In this document: positions 41,649 to 50,472 of the stretch, piece by piece
Numbering within the stretch: position 1 is the stretch's first letter
Layout of the letters: the number at the start of each line of letters is the position of its first letter
NCBI GenBank assembly: GCA_963805305.1
Contig: CAWDTM010000002.1
Location: 372,001 to 436,000 of the forward strand
Reading direction: 5' to 3'
Length of the DNA: 64,000 nt
Origin: CAVXEH01 sp963805305
GTDB taxonomy: Bacteria > Chloroflexota > Limnocylindria > QHBO01
The notes under the pieces: generated by a model
Database searches by the model: none
Told to the model about the DNA's origin: nothing
Seen by the model: the letters and a program-made list of their open reading frames with translations, nothing else
Program-made: the position numbers and the translations under genes

Positions 41649-41667
41649 CCCGGGTCACCGGCGCCCC

Positions 41668-42102
41668 ATGGACCAGGTCGATCCCTACCGCGTGCTCCAG
41701 GTGCTTCCCACCGCGGAGCAGGAGGTGATCCAGGCCGCCTTCCGCGCGCTCGCGCTGAAGTACCACCCCGATCGGGATGCGTCTCCGGCCGCGCAGCGCA
41801 GAATGCTCGCCCTCAACGCGGCGTATTCGCTGGTCCGCGATGCGACGGCCCGCGCAGCCTGGGATCGAGGCCAGCGGCAGGGCGCCGCGACACAGCCGTC
41901 GCGCAGCGCCTCCGTGCCGCCCCCGCCCCGATCGGGTGCGGCCGGCACCCGGGTCACGTTCGGCCGCTATGCGGGGTGGACGCTCCGCGACCTTGCGCGC
42001 CACGATCCGGAGTACCTCCGCTGGCTGAGCCGCCACTCGTCGGGGATCGCCTACCGCACGGAGATCTACCAGATCCTCGGCCGTCGCGCCCACGCCGCCT
42101 GA
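41668..42102 (+). CDS. DnaJ-domain protein
   Basis: 144 residues. J domain at residues 5-65 with the HPD motif in KYHPDRD; then an Ala/Ser/Pro linker and a C-terminal 50-residue segment (VTFGRYAGWTLRDLARHD, DPEYLRWLSRHSSG) found in other short J proteins of Chloroflexota and Actinobacteriota. It probably recruits DnaK to a specific client. It follows the DnaB-like gene by 19 bases and may be cotranscribed. Confidence 0.82.
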   Translation: MDQVDPYRVLQVLPTAEQEVIQAAFRALALKYHPDRDASPAAQRRMLALNAAYSLVRDATARAAWDRGQRQGAATQPSRSASVPPPPRSGAAGTRVTFGRYAGWTLRDLARHDPEYLRWLSRHSSGIAYRTEIYQILGRRAHAA

Positions 42103-42152
42103 GGCGAACCCCGCACCCTCAGGCCCCGCGGGGTCCCCATCCCGATCTCCGG

Positions 42153-42158
42153 TACCCT
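42153..42158 (+). promoter_or_regulatory. -10 element (TACCCT) before the HAD gene
   Basis: TACCCT ends six bases before ATG 42165, identical hexamer and spacing to the one before tilS. Confidence 0.45.
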
Positions 42159-42164
42159 TAGACG

Positions 42165-42932
42165 ATGCCACCCGCGGTTCCTCCGGCGCCTCTGCGCGCG
42201 ATCTTCCTCGACATCGGCGACACGGTCATGCGTCCGGAGCCGTCGTGGGAGCACATCTACGCGGATGCCCTTGCCGAGTTCGGCGTGGAGGTCGACATCG
42301 CTGCCCTGCACGGGGCGCTCCGGGAGGCGTACCACCACGGCGGCTGGGGCATGGACGGTGGGTTCGATCCCACCGAGGACACGAGCTTTCGCCGAACCGT
42401 GGAGATCGACCAACGCGCCATTGGCAGCCTGGGGCTGGGACCGATGCCGGAGGCCTTCTTCCGTCGTCTCTCACAGCGTTTCCGGATGGCCGCCAACTGG
42501 CACGTCTTCCCGGAGGTTCCTGCCACGCTCGACGCCCTGCGCGAGCGGGGGCTCGTCATCGGCGCAGTCAGCAACTGGGTCTGGAGCCTTCCAGAGCTGC
42601 TGCACTCTCTCGAGCTGGTCAGCCGCTTCGACTTCGTCGCAGCCTCCGCCCGTGTGGGCTTCGAGAAGCCGCACCCGGAAATCTTCCGGTACGCGCTGCA
42701 TCGCGCGGGAGCGGCGGTCGGCGAGGTGATCCATGTCGGGGACCACGTAGACGCCGACGTCGAGGGAGCGCGGGCGGTTGGTATCGGGGCGGTGCTGATC
42801 GATCGTCATCGGCGACACGATCCCGCGGAGCTACCTGCCAACGTGCCCATCATCACGGCCCTCGACCAGCTGCTGCCCATCGTGGACGCCCGCGGGGTCG
42901 TGGGCGGCGCACGGCGGGCGCCTGCCGTGTGA
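42165..42932 (+). CDS. HAD family hydrolase
   Basis: 255 residues. Motif I IFLDIGDTV near residue 10 (nucleophile and acid/base Asp), motif II in AVSNW, motif III lysine in GFEKPHPEIF and motif IV HVGDHVDADVEGA identify a HAD phosphatase with a helical cap. Small phosphometabolite hydrolysis is inferred; substrate unknown. GTGA overlap couples it to thpR. Confidence 0.88.
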   Translation: MPPAVPPAPLRAIFLDIGDTVMRPEPSWEHIYADALAEFGVEVDIAALHGALREAYHHGGWGMDGGFDPTEDTSFRRTVEIDQRAIGSLGLGPMPEAFFRRLSQRFRMAANWHVFPEVPATLDALRERGLVIGAVSNWVWSLPELLHSLELVSRFDFVAASARVGFEKPHPEIFRYALHRAGAAVGEVIHVGDHVDADVEGARAVGIGAVLIDRHRRHDPAELPANVPIITALDQLLPIVDARGVVGGARRAPAV

Positions 42933-43555
42933 GCGAGTCCTGGCGCTGCTTCGTCGCAGTGCCGCTGCCGCCTACGCTGCGCGCGGACCTGGGTGCTGCG
43001 GTCGAGGCCTGGCGCAACGAGCCCGCCGCCCCCCATCTTCGATGGACCGTGCCCGACGGCTGGCACGTGACCCTCGCCTTCCTCGGCGACATTGACCCGG
43101 CCGCCGTCCCCTCGCTGGTCGGCGAGCTGCGGGCGACACTCGAGGAAACGCCCGGCTGGCGAGTGGAAACCGGCGGACTTGGCACATTCCCGGGTCCCGG
43201 TCGGGCGCGAGTCCTGTGGTACGGAGTCGCCGACGTGGACGGCCGGCTGGCCGCGCTCGCAGAGACCGCACGATCGTCGCTCGCGCCCATGGTCCCTTCC
43301 CTCCGCGCTGCGTCGCCATTCCGACCACACGTGACGCTGGGGCGGGTGCGCCCGCCCAGCGGCGTCGACCTTGTCACGTGGCTCGCCGGTCACGCAGCGC
43401 CAGCGGGGGCCCTTCCGGTGCAACAGGCGGTGGTCTATCGGTCCGTTCTGGGCGGGGGCAGGCCCGCGCGGCATGAGGCGCTCGCGTCCGTCGCACTCGC
43501 GCCGGCGCGGGGTGCCATCATGCATCGCGAAGCGGAGGCACCCACGGATGGCTGA
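42929..43555 (+). CDS. thpR: RNA 2',3'-cyclic phosphodiesterase
   Basis: 208 residues from GTG 42929, overlapping the HAD stop. Two HxT(L) motifs of the 2H phosphoesterase superfamily: HVTLAFLGD near residue 46 and HVTLGRVRP near 133. ThpR (LigT) opens 2',3'-cyclic phosphates on RNA ends. The long open frame upstream is rejected because homology begins here and the GTGA overlap is typical for this genome. Confidence 0.88.
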   Translation: MSESWRCFVAVPLPPTLRADLGAAVEAWRNEPAAPHLRWTVPDGWHVTLAFLGDIDPAAVPSLVGELRATLEETPGWRVETGGLGTFPGPGRARVLWYGVADVDGRLAALAETARSSLAPMVPSLRAASPFRPHVTLGRVRPPSGVDLVTWLAGHAAPAGALPVQQAVVYRSVLGGGRPARHEALASVALAPARGAIMHREAEAPTDG

Positions 43556-44078
43556 GACTGTTCAACGGCCCCGCCCGGCGATGGTGGCGGTGATCGGTGA
43601 TGGAGACCCGCGCGGCCCTGATGCGCACCGCGTGCTCGAATGGGCCGAAGAGGTCGGGGCGCTGCTGGCTCGTGGCGGCGCATCGATCGTGACCGGTGGC
43701 CTGGGAGGCGTCATGCGAGCGGCTGCCCGGGGTGCGGTCGGGGAGGGCGGACTCACGATAGGCATCCTGCCCGGCGACGATCCCGCTGACGCGAACGAGT
43801 TCATACGACTCCCCATCGCGACCGGGCTGGGCGTGATCCGCAACCTCGTCGTGGTGACGGCGTCCGATGCCGTGGTGGCCGTCGGAGGACGGCACGGGAC
43901 CCTGTCGGAGATCGGGCTGGCGCTGCGAATGGGCCGCCAGGTCGTCGCGCTCGGGTCCTGGCGCGTCGAATCGGATCGGGCAGTGGGCGGCCCGCGGGTC
44001 CATCGCGCCCGGGATCCGCGTGAGGCGGCACAGCTCGCGCTGCGGATGGCGAAGGACGGCCCAATCAGGCCGTCATAG
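43548..44078 (+). CDS. LOG/TIGR00725-like Rossmann nucleotide-binding protein
   Basis: 176 residues from ATG 43548, overlapping thpR by 8 bases with CGGAGG upstream. The motifs GGLGGVMRAAARGAV and VGGRHGTLSEIGLAL are the PGGxGT-type and GGxxGVM-type signatures of the LOG (lysine-decarboxylase-like) fold; members hydrolyse nucleoside monophosphates to free bases or have unknown roles. It ends 7 bases before the convergent TadG-like gene. Confidence 0.82.
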   Translation: MAETVQRPRPAMVAVIGDGDPRGPDAHRVLEWAEEVGALLARGGASIVTGGLGGVMRAAARGAVGEGGLTIGILPGDDPADANEFIRLPIATGLGVIRNLVVVTASDAVVAVGGRHGTLSEIGLALRMGRQVVALGSWRVESDRAVGGPRVHRARDPREAAQLALRMAKDGPIRPS

Positions 44079-44085
44079 ATTGGTC

Positions 44086-45702
44086 CTAGTGGATCAGCCC
44101 CTGCGCTGCGGCTTTGTAGAGCTTGTTCGGGTCATAAGGCATGCACAGGTCGCCGGTTCCACCGAGGTCCCATGTCCATGAGATCAGCTGAACGGAGGCA
44201 ACCTGTGTCGACGTGGCATCGCAATTCGTGACTACGTTCCCGTCGATCTCAACGTGCGCGGTCGGAGCGTAGATCGTCCCCGAGATGTTCAGGGTCCCAC
44301 CGCCCTCGATGTCGACACAGGCCATGGTGGCGCACGAAGTCCCGTCAGCCCTGGCCCTGCTGCCTGCGCCGTCGAACCACACGACCATCCCGCCGAACGG
44401 GCAGCCGCCAGTCGTCGTCACCGGTGGACACGGCTGATCCGCGAGCAAGCCTGCGAGCTCCAGGTTTGCCTGTGCTGTGAGGTCGAGGTTTCCCTGGCAT
44501 TTGCCCCCGCCGGCCGCCGGACACGAGTTGACGTAGAGCGGGTTGTCCGTGTTGTAGATCAGGATCGGCGCAGGTGCGGACGTGCCCCCCAGCGAATCGA
44601 GCGAACCAGTTGACCCGATTGTGATCCCGCCGCCAGCAATGACATAGATGCCCGGCTTGAGGGTGACGCGAACTTTCGAGCCGATACTCCAACCGCCGTA
44701 GTAGACGCCCGGATTGAGCTCCACGCACTTGTAGCCGGAGGGCAGTCCCGGGCACGCACTGTCAGGCGAGACCGCCCATGGGATCCTGCCGGCTCCCTGC
44801 CCGCATCCCTGCGAAGCGACAGCGGTCGTGGGCTGAGCACCCACGCCGCACGTTGCCCCTGGAATGGTCGTGTCCCAGGCCGGGAAGCTGAGCCCGGCCA
44901 GGGGATCCCCGATCTGACGAGCCGCCTCATCCAGCGAGCCGGGTGGCCGCGGCTGCCCCGTCGAGCCGGTGCAGCCACCGTGGACGTTCACCTGCGGTGC
45001 CGTGAGGTCCGCGGTACCCGCGATCTTCAATGCTCCGGTCGACGAGGTTTGGCACGCGTCGTCGCTCGTGTTCGAACCGCAGTTGGAGTTGACCTGCACG
45101 TAGCCCCCCGGGCCCGTGTAGCCCGGAATCGGGTAGATATCGATGTTTCCGGTGCCATGAACCTCAGCCGTGCTGCAGCCGTCCGGCTTGAGCGCGATCA
45201 GCGAGTTGGAGTTGTGGTTGCCGCGTTGCCTCGCCGCCACTGCGCTGCTCGACACGGTTGCGAACGACTGCCCGAAAATTCGGCCGAAGAAGGACTCATG
45301 GCGGGCAGAGATCACGACCTGAACGTGTCCAAGGTCGCCAACCCAGTAGTCGGTCACCGGGCCTGTAGGTGGCCAATTGACCTCCATCGCAGTCCCGTCT
45401 GATTGGGGTGCGCAGGAGGTGTTGGTGGGAGCGAAGAAGCCATTCTCGCGGGCGTACAGGCACGCTGCATCCCAGCCACTCACCCCGTCGTAGGTTTGGA
45501 GACCGGTGACAGGGTCCGGGTCGCTGATGAAGCGCGCTGCAGCGAGGGCTGCCGGGTCGGCTGCATCCTGCTCCTGCCGATGCAGCATCCACGAGAATCC
45601 CAGGTCGACCACCAGTGCGGTTATTCCGAAGAGTACGAGGACGCCGAAGGCAACAACCAGGAGGATCTGACCTCGGGGCGAGCGGCGAGCCTGGTGGTTC
45701 AT
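44086..45702 (-). CDS. TadG-like pilus assembly protein
   Basis: 538 residues from ATG 45702 (MNHQARRSPRGQILL), coupled by ATGA to the upstream TadE-like gene. An N-terminal RGQ motif and one membrane helix (about 14-38) are followed by a large Cys-rich, Gly/Ser-rich external domain. The N-terminal helix matches the Flp pilus TadE/TadG family (aromatic and small residues, then AADPAALAAARF). The external part has repeated beta-strand patterns (KVRVTLKPGIYVIAGGG; GTLNISGTIYAPTAHVEIDG) like a beta-helix or adhesin. It is probably exposed on the surface. Confidence 0.78.
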   Translation of the reverse strand: MNHQARRSPRGQILLVVAFGVLVLFGITALVVDLGFSWMLHRQEQDAADPAALAAARFISDPDPVTGLQTYDGVSGWDAACLYARENGFFAPTNTSCAPQSDGTAMEVNWPPTGPVTDYWVGDLGHVQVVISARHESFFGRIFGQSFATVSSSAVAARQRGNHNSNSLIALKPDGCSTAEVHGTGNIDIYPIPGYTGPGGYVQVNSNCGSNTSDDACQTSSTGALKIAGTADLTAPQVNVHGGCTGSTGQPRPPGSLDEAARQIGDPLAGLSFPAWDTTIPGATCGVGAQPTTAVASQGCGQGAGRIPWAVSPDSACPGLPSGYKCVELNPGVYYGGWSIGSKVRVTLKPGIYVIAGGGITIGSTGSLDSLGGTSAPAPILIYNTDNPLYVNSCPAAGGGKCQGNLDLTAQANLELAGLLADQPCPPVTTTGGCPFGGMVVWFDGAGSRARADGTSCATMACVDIEGGGTLNISGTIYAPTAHVEIDGNVVTNCDATSTQVASVQLISWTWDLGGTGDLCMPYDPNKLYKAAAQGLIH

Positions 45703-46493
45703 TGCTGGTACTCCATTGCCTCGGTAACTACGCCGACGATGTGGTCGGTCTGTGGAATCAGCAGGAATCCCGCGAGAGGCGGGTGCCACGCGTAGCAGGC
45801 GAGCACGGTGACCTGGTTTGCGTTATGCGCGTTCGACGCCGCGTAGCTGCTCGCCATGTCGTCGGACGCCGTGGTGACGGGGAACTGCCTGGTGCAGTCC
45901 ACACGGACCTTCTCGCCGGCAGTGTTCTGGGAGGTGCGCGGGTTGATCACCTGGAGCGACGACGCCACGCTGCTTTCATCCTGCCCGGGCGTCCAGGCGT
46001 AGACCTCGACCGAACACTGGCGAAAGTCGTTGGTAGTTCCGTCGACGTTCACGGCGACTTCGTCGTAGCCATCGGCGGGGTAATCGCCATTGGTGTCCCT
46101 GGTCCAGTAGCCGGACCAGCAGGCGGTAACGTTGAGCGCACCTGCGTTCAGCCCGAACACCTTGTCGCGAGCAGCCGCGGTCATGTTCGGCCACCGATCG
46201 GCAGGCATGTCGCACTCCCAGTAGGAGTTCGGCGCAGGCAGAAGGGCTCGTGCGGGAGGCAGGTTTGACACGGTTGGGCATCTGGCTGTGGCGCTGTGCA
46301 CCGCTGCGTACCGCGATGCCTCGCGTGCCGCGTTGGTGACCTCCTGCTGATAGAACACGACCATGCCCAGAACGATGATTCCGAGGAGCAGGGTGACGAA
46401 GAGCGGTGCAGCGAGAGCGAACTCGGTGAGGGCCTGACCGCGAGGCGCTGGACGTCGACGGATCCTAGCGATGACATCTCGGCGCGTCAGCAT
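45699..46493 (-). CDS. TadE-like minor pilin
   Basis: 264 residues from ATG 46493, overlapping the upstream stop by 7 bases. Typical TadE opening: basic tail RRRPAPRGQALTEFALAAP, where GQALTEFAL is the prepilin-like signature, then one membrane helix (about 32-54). The external 200 residues contain several cysteines and no recognised domain. TadE proteins are pseudopilins processed by TadV in Flp pilus assembly. Second of three genes. Confidence 0.82.
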   Translation of the reverse strand: MLTRRDVIARIRRRPAPRGQALTEFALAAPLFVTLLLGIIVLGMVVFYQQEVTNAAREASRYAAVHSATARCPTVSNLPPARALLPAPNSYWECDMPADRWPNMTAAARDKVFGLNAGALNVTACWSGYWTRDTNGDYPADGYDEVAVNVDGTTNDFRQCSVEVYAWTPGQDESSVASSLQVINPRTSQNTAGEKVRVDCTRQFPVTTASDDMASSYAASNAHNANQVTVLACYAWHPPLAGFLLIPQTDHIVGVVTEAMEYQQ

Positions 46494-47176
46494 GCCGTGG
46501 TGTCTCCAGGCGGACAATCGACGACGAAGGTCCGGTCACGCTGCAGGTACACATCGCCCAGCGAGATACCCCAACCGAGAGGCAGGCTCAGATGCAGGTT
46601 GAAGAGCGTCCGGAATCGGTAGCAGAGCCTCACCTCCACGGAGTGGCTGCCGACGACCAGGCCGGAGTCCTCGTCCCACGGTGCGCTCAGCTGGCTGCAC
46701 TCGCTCGGTGGAGGGGTTGGGTTCCAGGATGCGAGTTGGCCGCAGTACGGGTCGTGACCATCCCGAACGCACACCGCAATGATCGGCCAGGAGGGACACG
46801 ACTCTTCGTTGACGCCCGGCGTGGATGGGTCATCAGGGTGGTATGTCGTCTCCGGGAGCACCCGTGCCTCTGCGCACGCAGTCCGGGCGGCGATTTCGTG
46901 GATGGCCATGTAATCGCCGTCGGACGGCATGGTCCGTCGGAGCCTCTCGACCGCTGCAGCTTCAGCGCCGCTTCTGGTCGCGGCCTCGGTCACGATACCG
47001 GCCTGGAAGACTCGGCCGAAGTCGGCGATTCCGAGGAGCAGGATGAGCAGCAGCGGCAGCACGAGAGCGAACTCCACGAGTGCCTGGCCGCGCCGGGCTT
47101 TGTCAGGAAGCGCGCGGCGAGGCCCAGAACTGCGGCGGGCGATGGAAACGGCACCCGCAGCCGGCCGAGGTCTCAT
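46487..47176 (-). CDS. TadE-like minor pilin
   Basis: 229 residues from ATG 47176. A basic 30-residue N-terminus ending ARRGQALVEFALVLP (prepilin-like signature), a membrane helix (about 36-56), then an external domain with six or more cysteines. First gene of the three-gene tad unit; GGGGGAG about 14 bases upstream of the ATG is a possible ribosome binding site. No TadA, TadB/C, CpaB or major pilin is in the window. Confidence 0.82.
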   Translation of the reverse strand: MRPRPAAGAVSIARRSSGPRRALPDKARRGQALVEFALVLPLLLILLLGIADFGRVFQAGIVTEAATRSGAEAAAVERLRRTMPSDGDYMAIHEIAARTACAEARVLPETTYHPDDPSTPGVNEESCPSWPIIAVCVRDGHDPYCGQLASWNPTPPPSECSQLSAPWDEDSGLVVGSHSVEVRLCYRFRTLFNLHLSLPLGWGISLGDVYLQRDRTFVVDCPPGDTTAC

Positions 47177-47249
47177 GCTGATCCAGTTCTCCCCCTGGAT
47201 GCCTGAGGTGGCCGCGCGGGCAGCGTGTGCAGCCTCGAGACGTCAGGAG

Positions 47250-47265
47250 CAGTACCGTAGTACTG
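47250..47265. promoter_or_regulatory. palindrome upstream of the tad genes (possible operator)
   Basis: CAGTAC, spacer CGTA, GTACTG: perfect 6-bp inverted repeat 74 bases before the first TadE-like start. Size fits a dimeric regulator site; a hairpin is the alternative. Confidence 0.4.
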
Positions 47266-47456
47266 GTGGGGTCCTGCCGCCACGAATTCGAATCGATATC
47301 GTTGCCCCACGGCACCGATTCGCAGCAACTTGGTTGGAGCGGTGCGGTGCGGTGAGGTGAGGCCACTCTAGTGCCAGAACCTTGCGGGCCACCTTGCGGC
47401 CCAGATCCTCCCGGAGCCCTGGTGCCGCGGCGCACCACGAGGCGCCGGGCAGGCTC

Positions 47457-47462
47457 TAGACT
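47457..47462 (+). promoter_or_regulatory. -10 element (TAGACT) before the Nudix gene
   Basis: TAGACT ends six bases before GTG 47469; leaderless start predicted. Confidence 0.5.
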
Positions 47463-47468
47463 CGGCGC

Positions 47469-48089
47469 GTGATCGACGCCCACCCCGAGCCGGAGCGCGT
47501 CCTCGTCCTGCCGCGGGACCGCGTCCCGGGGGGTTGCGCGTTCCGCGGCCTGCGTCCGGCAAGTGCCCTTGACCTGGAGTCCCTGGCCGCGGCAGTGCGT
47601 CGGCACGGGCGGTACCTTCGGCGCCCGGAGGCGGAGCAGGATCCGGCCTTCAAGCAGCTCATTCCGTACGTGGTCCTGCGCAACCGCGGAGGGGTGTTCC
47701 TCATGGAACGGACGCGGGCGGGCGGCGACCCGCGGCTGCACCTGAGGGCCAGCATCGGCGTCGGCGGTCACCTCAACCCGGTCGACCACGGCGCGGACCC
47801 GTTGATGGACGGCCTCCGCCGGGAATGGTCCGAGGAGCTCGAGGCGGCGTTCGAGCCCGCCTTCCGGCTGGAGGGCATGCTCAACGACGACGAGAACGCC
47901 GTGGGGGCTGTACACCTCGGCGTGGTCTTCAGCGTGGAGGCCGATGGCGCCCCCGTCCGGGTCCGCGAGCGGGACAAGCTGAGCGGCCGCTTCGTGGAGC
48001 TCGCCGAGGTGCGTGCCGCCTGGGATCGCCTGGAGACGTGGTCACAGCTCACTCTGGAGTGGCTTGAGGCGGAGGAGCCGCAACGCTGA
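47469..48089 (+). CDS. Nudix family hydrolase
   Basis: 206 residues from GTG 47469. The Nudix region runs from VGGHLNPVDHG to LRREWSEELE, with the REWSEEL core of the Nudix box at residue 117; the glycine-rich opening is more variable than in canonical boxes. The N-terminal 70 residues form an extra domain. Members cleave nucleoside diphosphates linked to other groups. Substrate unknown. Confidence 0.82.
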   Translation: MIDAHPEPERVLVLPRDRVPGGCAFRGLRPASALDLESLAAAVRRHGRYLRRPEAEQDPAFKQLIPYVVLRNRGGVFLMERTRAGGDPRLHLRASIGVGGHLNPVDHGADPLMDGLRREWSEELEAAFEPAFRLEGMLNDDENAVGAVHLGVVFSVEADGAPVRVRERDKLSGRFVELAEVRAAWDRLETWSQLTLEWLEAEEPQR

Positions 48090-48176
48090 TCGAGCGGCGG
48101 CTGGTGCTCCACCGCAGGCCGTTCGACGCTCCGGGAGGGACCGGGTGGCCCTGTGGGGCGCCGGTAACCGTGGACG

Positions 48177-48182
48177 TATACT
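48177..48182 (+). promoter_or_regulatory. -10 element (TATACT) before the NfeD gene
   Basis: TATACT ends six bases before ATG 48189; leaderless start predicted for the nfeD-slipin-hydrolase run. Confidence 0.5.
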
Positions 48183-48188
48183 CGAATC

Positions 48189-49583
48189 ATGGTCGCCCTG
48201 CGGCGCTCCCTCGCGGTCGTCGCCCTCCTTGTCGGACTCGTGTCCCTGGCCGGCCCTGTCGCCGGGGCGGGGGCCAGCGGCGGCGTGGCCCGCATCCGGC
48301 TCACCGGCGTCATCGACCAGGTCAACGCCTCGTACATCGAAGAGGCGCTCAAGGCGGCGGCCAGCGGGAACTACCGGGCAGCGCTCATCGTGATCGACTC
48401 TCCGGGGGGTGAGCTCACCAGCAAGGACCGGATGGTCAAGGCCATCCTGGCCAGCCTCATCCCGGTGATCACCTACGTCGCGCCCGAAGGCGCTCGGGCG
48501 GGCTCCGCGGCGACCTTCGTGACCCTGGCCGGGGACGTGGCGGCCATGGCCCCGTCCACCCAGATCGGCGCCGCATCGGTGGTGGACTCGAGCGGCAACG
48601 ACCTGCCCTCCACGGAGGCCAAGAAGGTCACCAATGACCAGGTCGCGTCGATCCGCGAGCTCGCCCTCCGCGAGGATCGCAATGCCGACTGGGCGGAGAG
48701 CGCCGTTCGCGATGCCGCGAGCGTCGGATCGTCGGTGGCTGCGACCATGACGCCGCCGGTGGTCGATATCCTGGCCGCCAACGAGTCGGCACTGTTCGCC
48801 GCCATCGACACCGGCACCCGCGCCGACGGCCACCCGTATGAGCACGATGGCAAGCCGATCCCGGCCCTGTCGTCGCTTCCGGTGACCGACGTGAGCATGA
48901 ACATCGGGCAGCAGTTCCTGCACCTGCTCTCGGATCCGAACATCGCCTTCATCCTGTTCACCATCGGCTTCTACGGCATCCTGGCGGAGCTGTTCCACCC
49001 GAACTTCGTGTCGGGAACGCTGGGCGCCATCGCCATCATCCTGGCCTGGATCGGCTCCAACAGCCTGCCGCTCAACATCGGCGGCCTGGCGCTGATCCTG
49101 GTGGGCATCGGGCTCTTCGTCCTGGAGATCCACGTCACGAGCTTCGGCCTCCTCGCGGCAGGCGGGGTCGTCTGCTTCGTGCTGGGCGCCTTCGCCCTCT
49201 ACACGGGGGTAACGCCCGGAGAGGCGGACTTCGCCGTGGGGGTCGACCCCATCCTGATCGTGGCGATCGTCGCCCTGACCCTGTACTACTTCCTGGTCCT
49301 GATTCGCGGCCTCGTGCAGACCCGCCGTCTGATGCCCACCGCTGCGCTGCCCATAGCGGCGCTGGTGGGAGCCACCGGAACGGCCCAAACGCTCCTCGCC
49401 CCGCGGGGCATCGCCTATGCTGGTGGTGAGACGTGGTCGGCGCGCAGCAGCGCGGAGACGGCGATCGATGCCGGAACCCCCATCCGGGTAGTCCGCGTCG
49501 AGGGACTCGAGCTTGTCGTGGAACCGGCACCTGCTGCCGTCCAGCCATCTGAAGAGGGGAGAGAGGACCCGAGCCATGCCTGA
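48189..49583 (+). CDS. long-form NfeD protease-like membrane protein
   Basis: 464 residues. Signal peptide (about 1-28), then a ClpP-like serine protease domain with IDSPGGELTS and the catalytic serine in ARAGSAATF near residue 105, a pair of conserved lysines later, followed by four to five membrane helices (about 255-385) and a C-terminal OB-fold (about 395-455). This is the NfeD1b architecture, always paired with a stomatin/slipin. The slipin gene follows with an 8-base overlap. It probably cleaves or regulates its slipin partner. Confidence 0.9.
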   Translation: MVALRRSLAVVALLVGLVSLAGPVAGAGASGGVARIRLTGVIDQVNASYIEEALKAAASGNYRAALIVIDSPGGELTSKDRMVKAILASLIPVITYVAPEGARAGSAATFVTLAGDVAAMAPSTQIGAASVVDSSGNDLPSTEAKKVTNDQVASIRELALREDRNADWAESAVRDAASVGSSVAATMTPPVVDILAANESALFAAIDTGTRADGHPYEHDGKPIPALSSLPVTDVSMNIGQQFLHLLSDPNIAFILFTIGFYGILAELFHPNFVSGTLGAIAIILAWIGSNSLPLNIGGLALILVGIGLFVLEIHVTSFGLLAAGGVVCFVLGAFALYTGVTPGEADFAVGVDPILIVAIVALTLYYFLVLIRGLVQTRRLMPTAALPIAALVGATGTAQTLLAPRGIAYAGGETWSARSSAETAIDAGTPIRVVRVEGLELVVEPAPAAVQPSEEGREDPSHA

Positions 49584-50472
49584 CAACGCCACCGGCCTGA
49601 TCCTGCTGGTCGTCGGACTGCTGATCGTGCTCTGGCTGATCTCGCTGACCGTGCATATCGTTCGCGAGTACGAACGCCTCGTGGTGTTCTTCTTCGGACG
49701 TCTCCAGGGGGCCAGAGGGCCCGGACTGGTGATCCTAATCCCGTTCGTCCAGCAGACCGTGAAGGTCGACCTGCGTGAGTTCTATCTCGAGGTGCCGCAG
49801 CAGGCCTGCATCACCAAGGACAACGCGCCGATCAGCATCGACTTCCTGGTCTACTCGAAGGTGTTTGACCCATCGGAGTCCGTCACCGCGGTGACCAACT
49901 TCTCTGGCGCATCCCAGGCGCTGGCCGCCACCACGCTCCGCGCGGTGATTGGCGACATCCCCCTCGATGACGTGCTGGCCAAGCGCGAGGAGATCAACAC
50001 CATCCTGCGCACCAAGCTCGACGAGGTGACCCATCGCTGGGGTGTGAAGATCACGAACGTCGAGATTCGCGAGATCGTGCCGCCGCGCGACATCCAGGAC
50101 GCCATGAACCGCCAGATGAGCGCCGAGCGCATCCGGCGCGCGGTCATCACCGAGTCCGAGGGTCAGCGCCAGGCGACGATCAACGTCGCCGAGGGCGACA
50201 AGCAGAGCGCCATCCTCCGCGCCGAGGGCAACCGGCAGAGCCAGATCCTGCAGGCCGAGGGCTATGCCAACGCGCTGCAGACAATCTTCAACGCCGCCAA
50301 GGGCATCGACGAGAAGACCATGGCACTCCAGTACCTCGACGCGCTGAAGGTGCTCGGTGCCGGCGAGTCGACGAAGTGGGTGATCCCCATGGAGCTTGCG
50401 GAGCTGACGCGGCCGATTGCCGGCGCCATGCGCAGCGCTCGAGCCCCCGACGGTGGCTCGAGCGCCGGCTGA
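49576..50472 (+). CDS. slipin (SPFH/band 7 protein)
   Basis: 298 residues from ATG 49576, inside the end of nfeD. One N-terminal membrane helix (about 7-28), the SPFH domain (VREYERLVVFFFGRL to VEIREIVPP) and a coiled coil rich in Arg/Ala/Glu/Gln (EGQRQATINVAEGDKQSAI). Slipins form membrane scaffolds with NfeD. Length and order are typical. Confidence 0.92.
   Translation: MPDNATGLILLVVGLLIVLWLISLTVHIVREYERLVVFFFGRLQGARGPGLVILIPFVQQTVKVDLREFYLEVPQQACITKDNAPISIDFLVYSKVFDPSESVTAVTNFSGASQALAATTLRAVIGDIPLDDVLAKREEINTILRTKLDEVTHRWGVKITNVEIREIVPPRDIQDAMNRQMSAERIRRAVITESEGQRQATINVAEGDKQSAILRAEGNRQSQILQAEGYANALQTIFNAAKGIDEKTMALQYLDALKVLGAGESTKWVIPMELAELTRPIAGAMRSARAPDGGSSAG

Larger units (their letters stand above)
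47177..47468. other. intergenic region between tad genes and Nudix gene
   Basis: About 290 bases, divergent promoters. It holds a perfect palindrome (CAGTAC-CGTA-GTACTG, 47250-47265), a short GGTGC/GGTGA run near 47341, and the TAGACT -10 of the Nudix gene at 47457-47462. No gene is supported. Confidence 0.6.

Noticed and set aside
47340..47365. microsatellite GGTGC/GGTGA run
   Set aside because: Only a few imperfect pentamers; too short to call a repeat locus.
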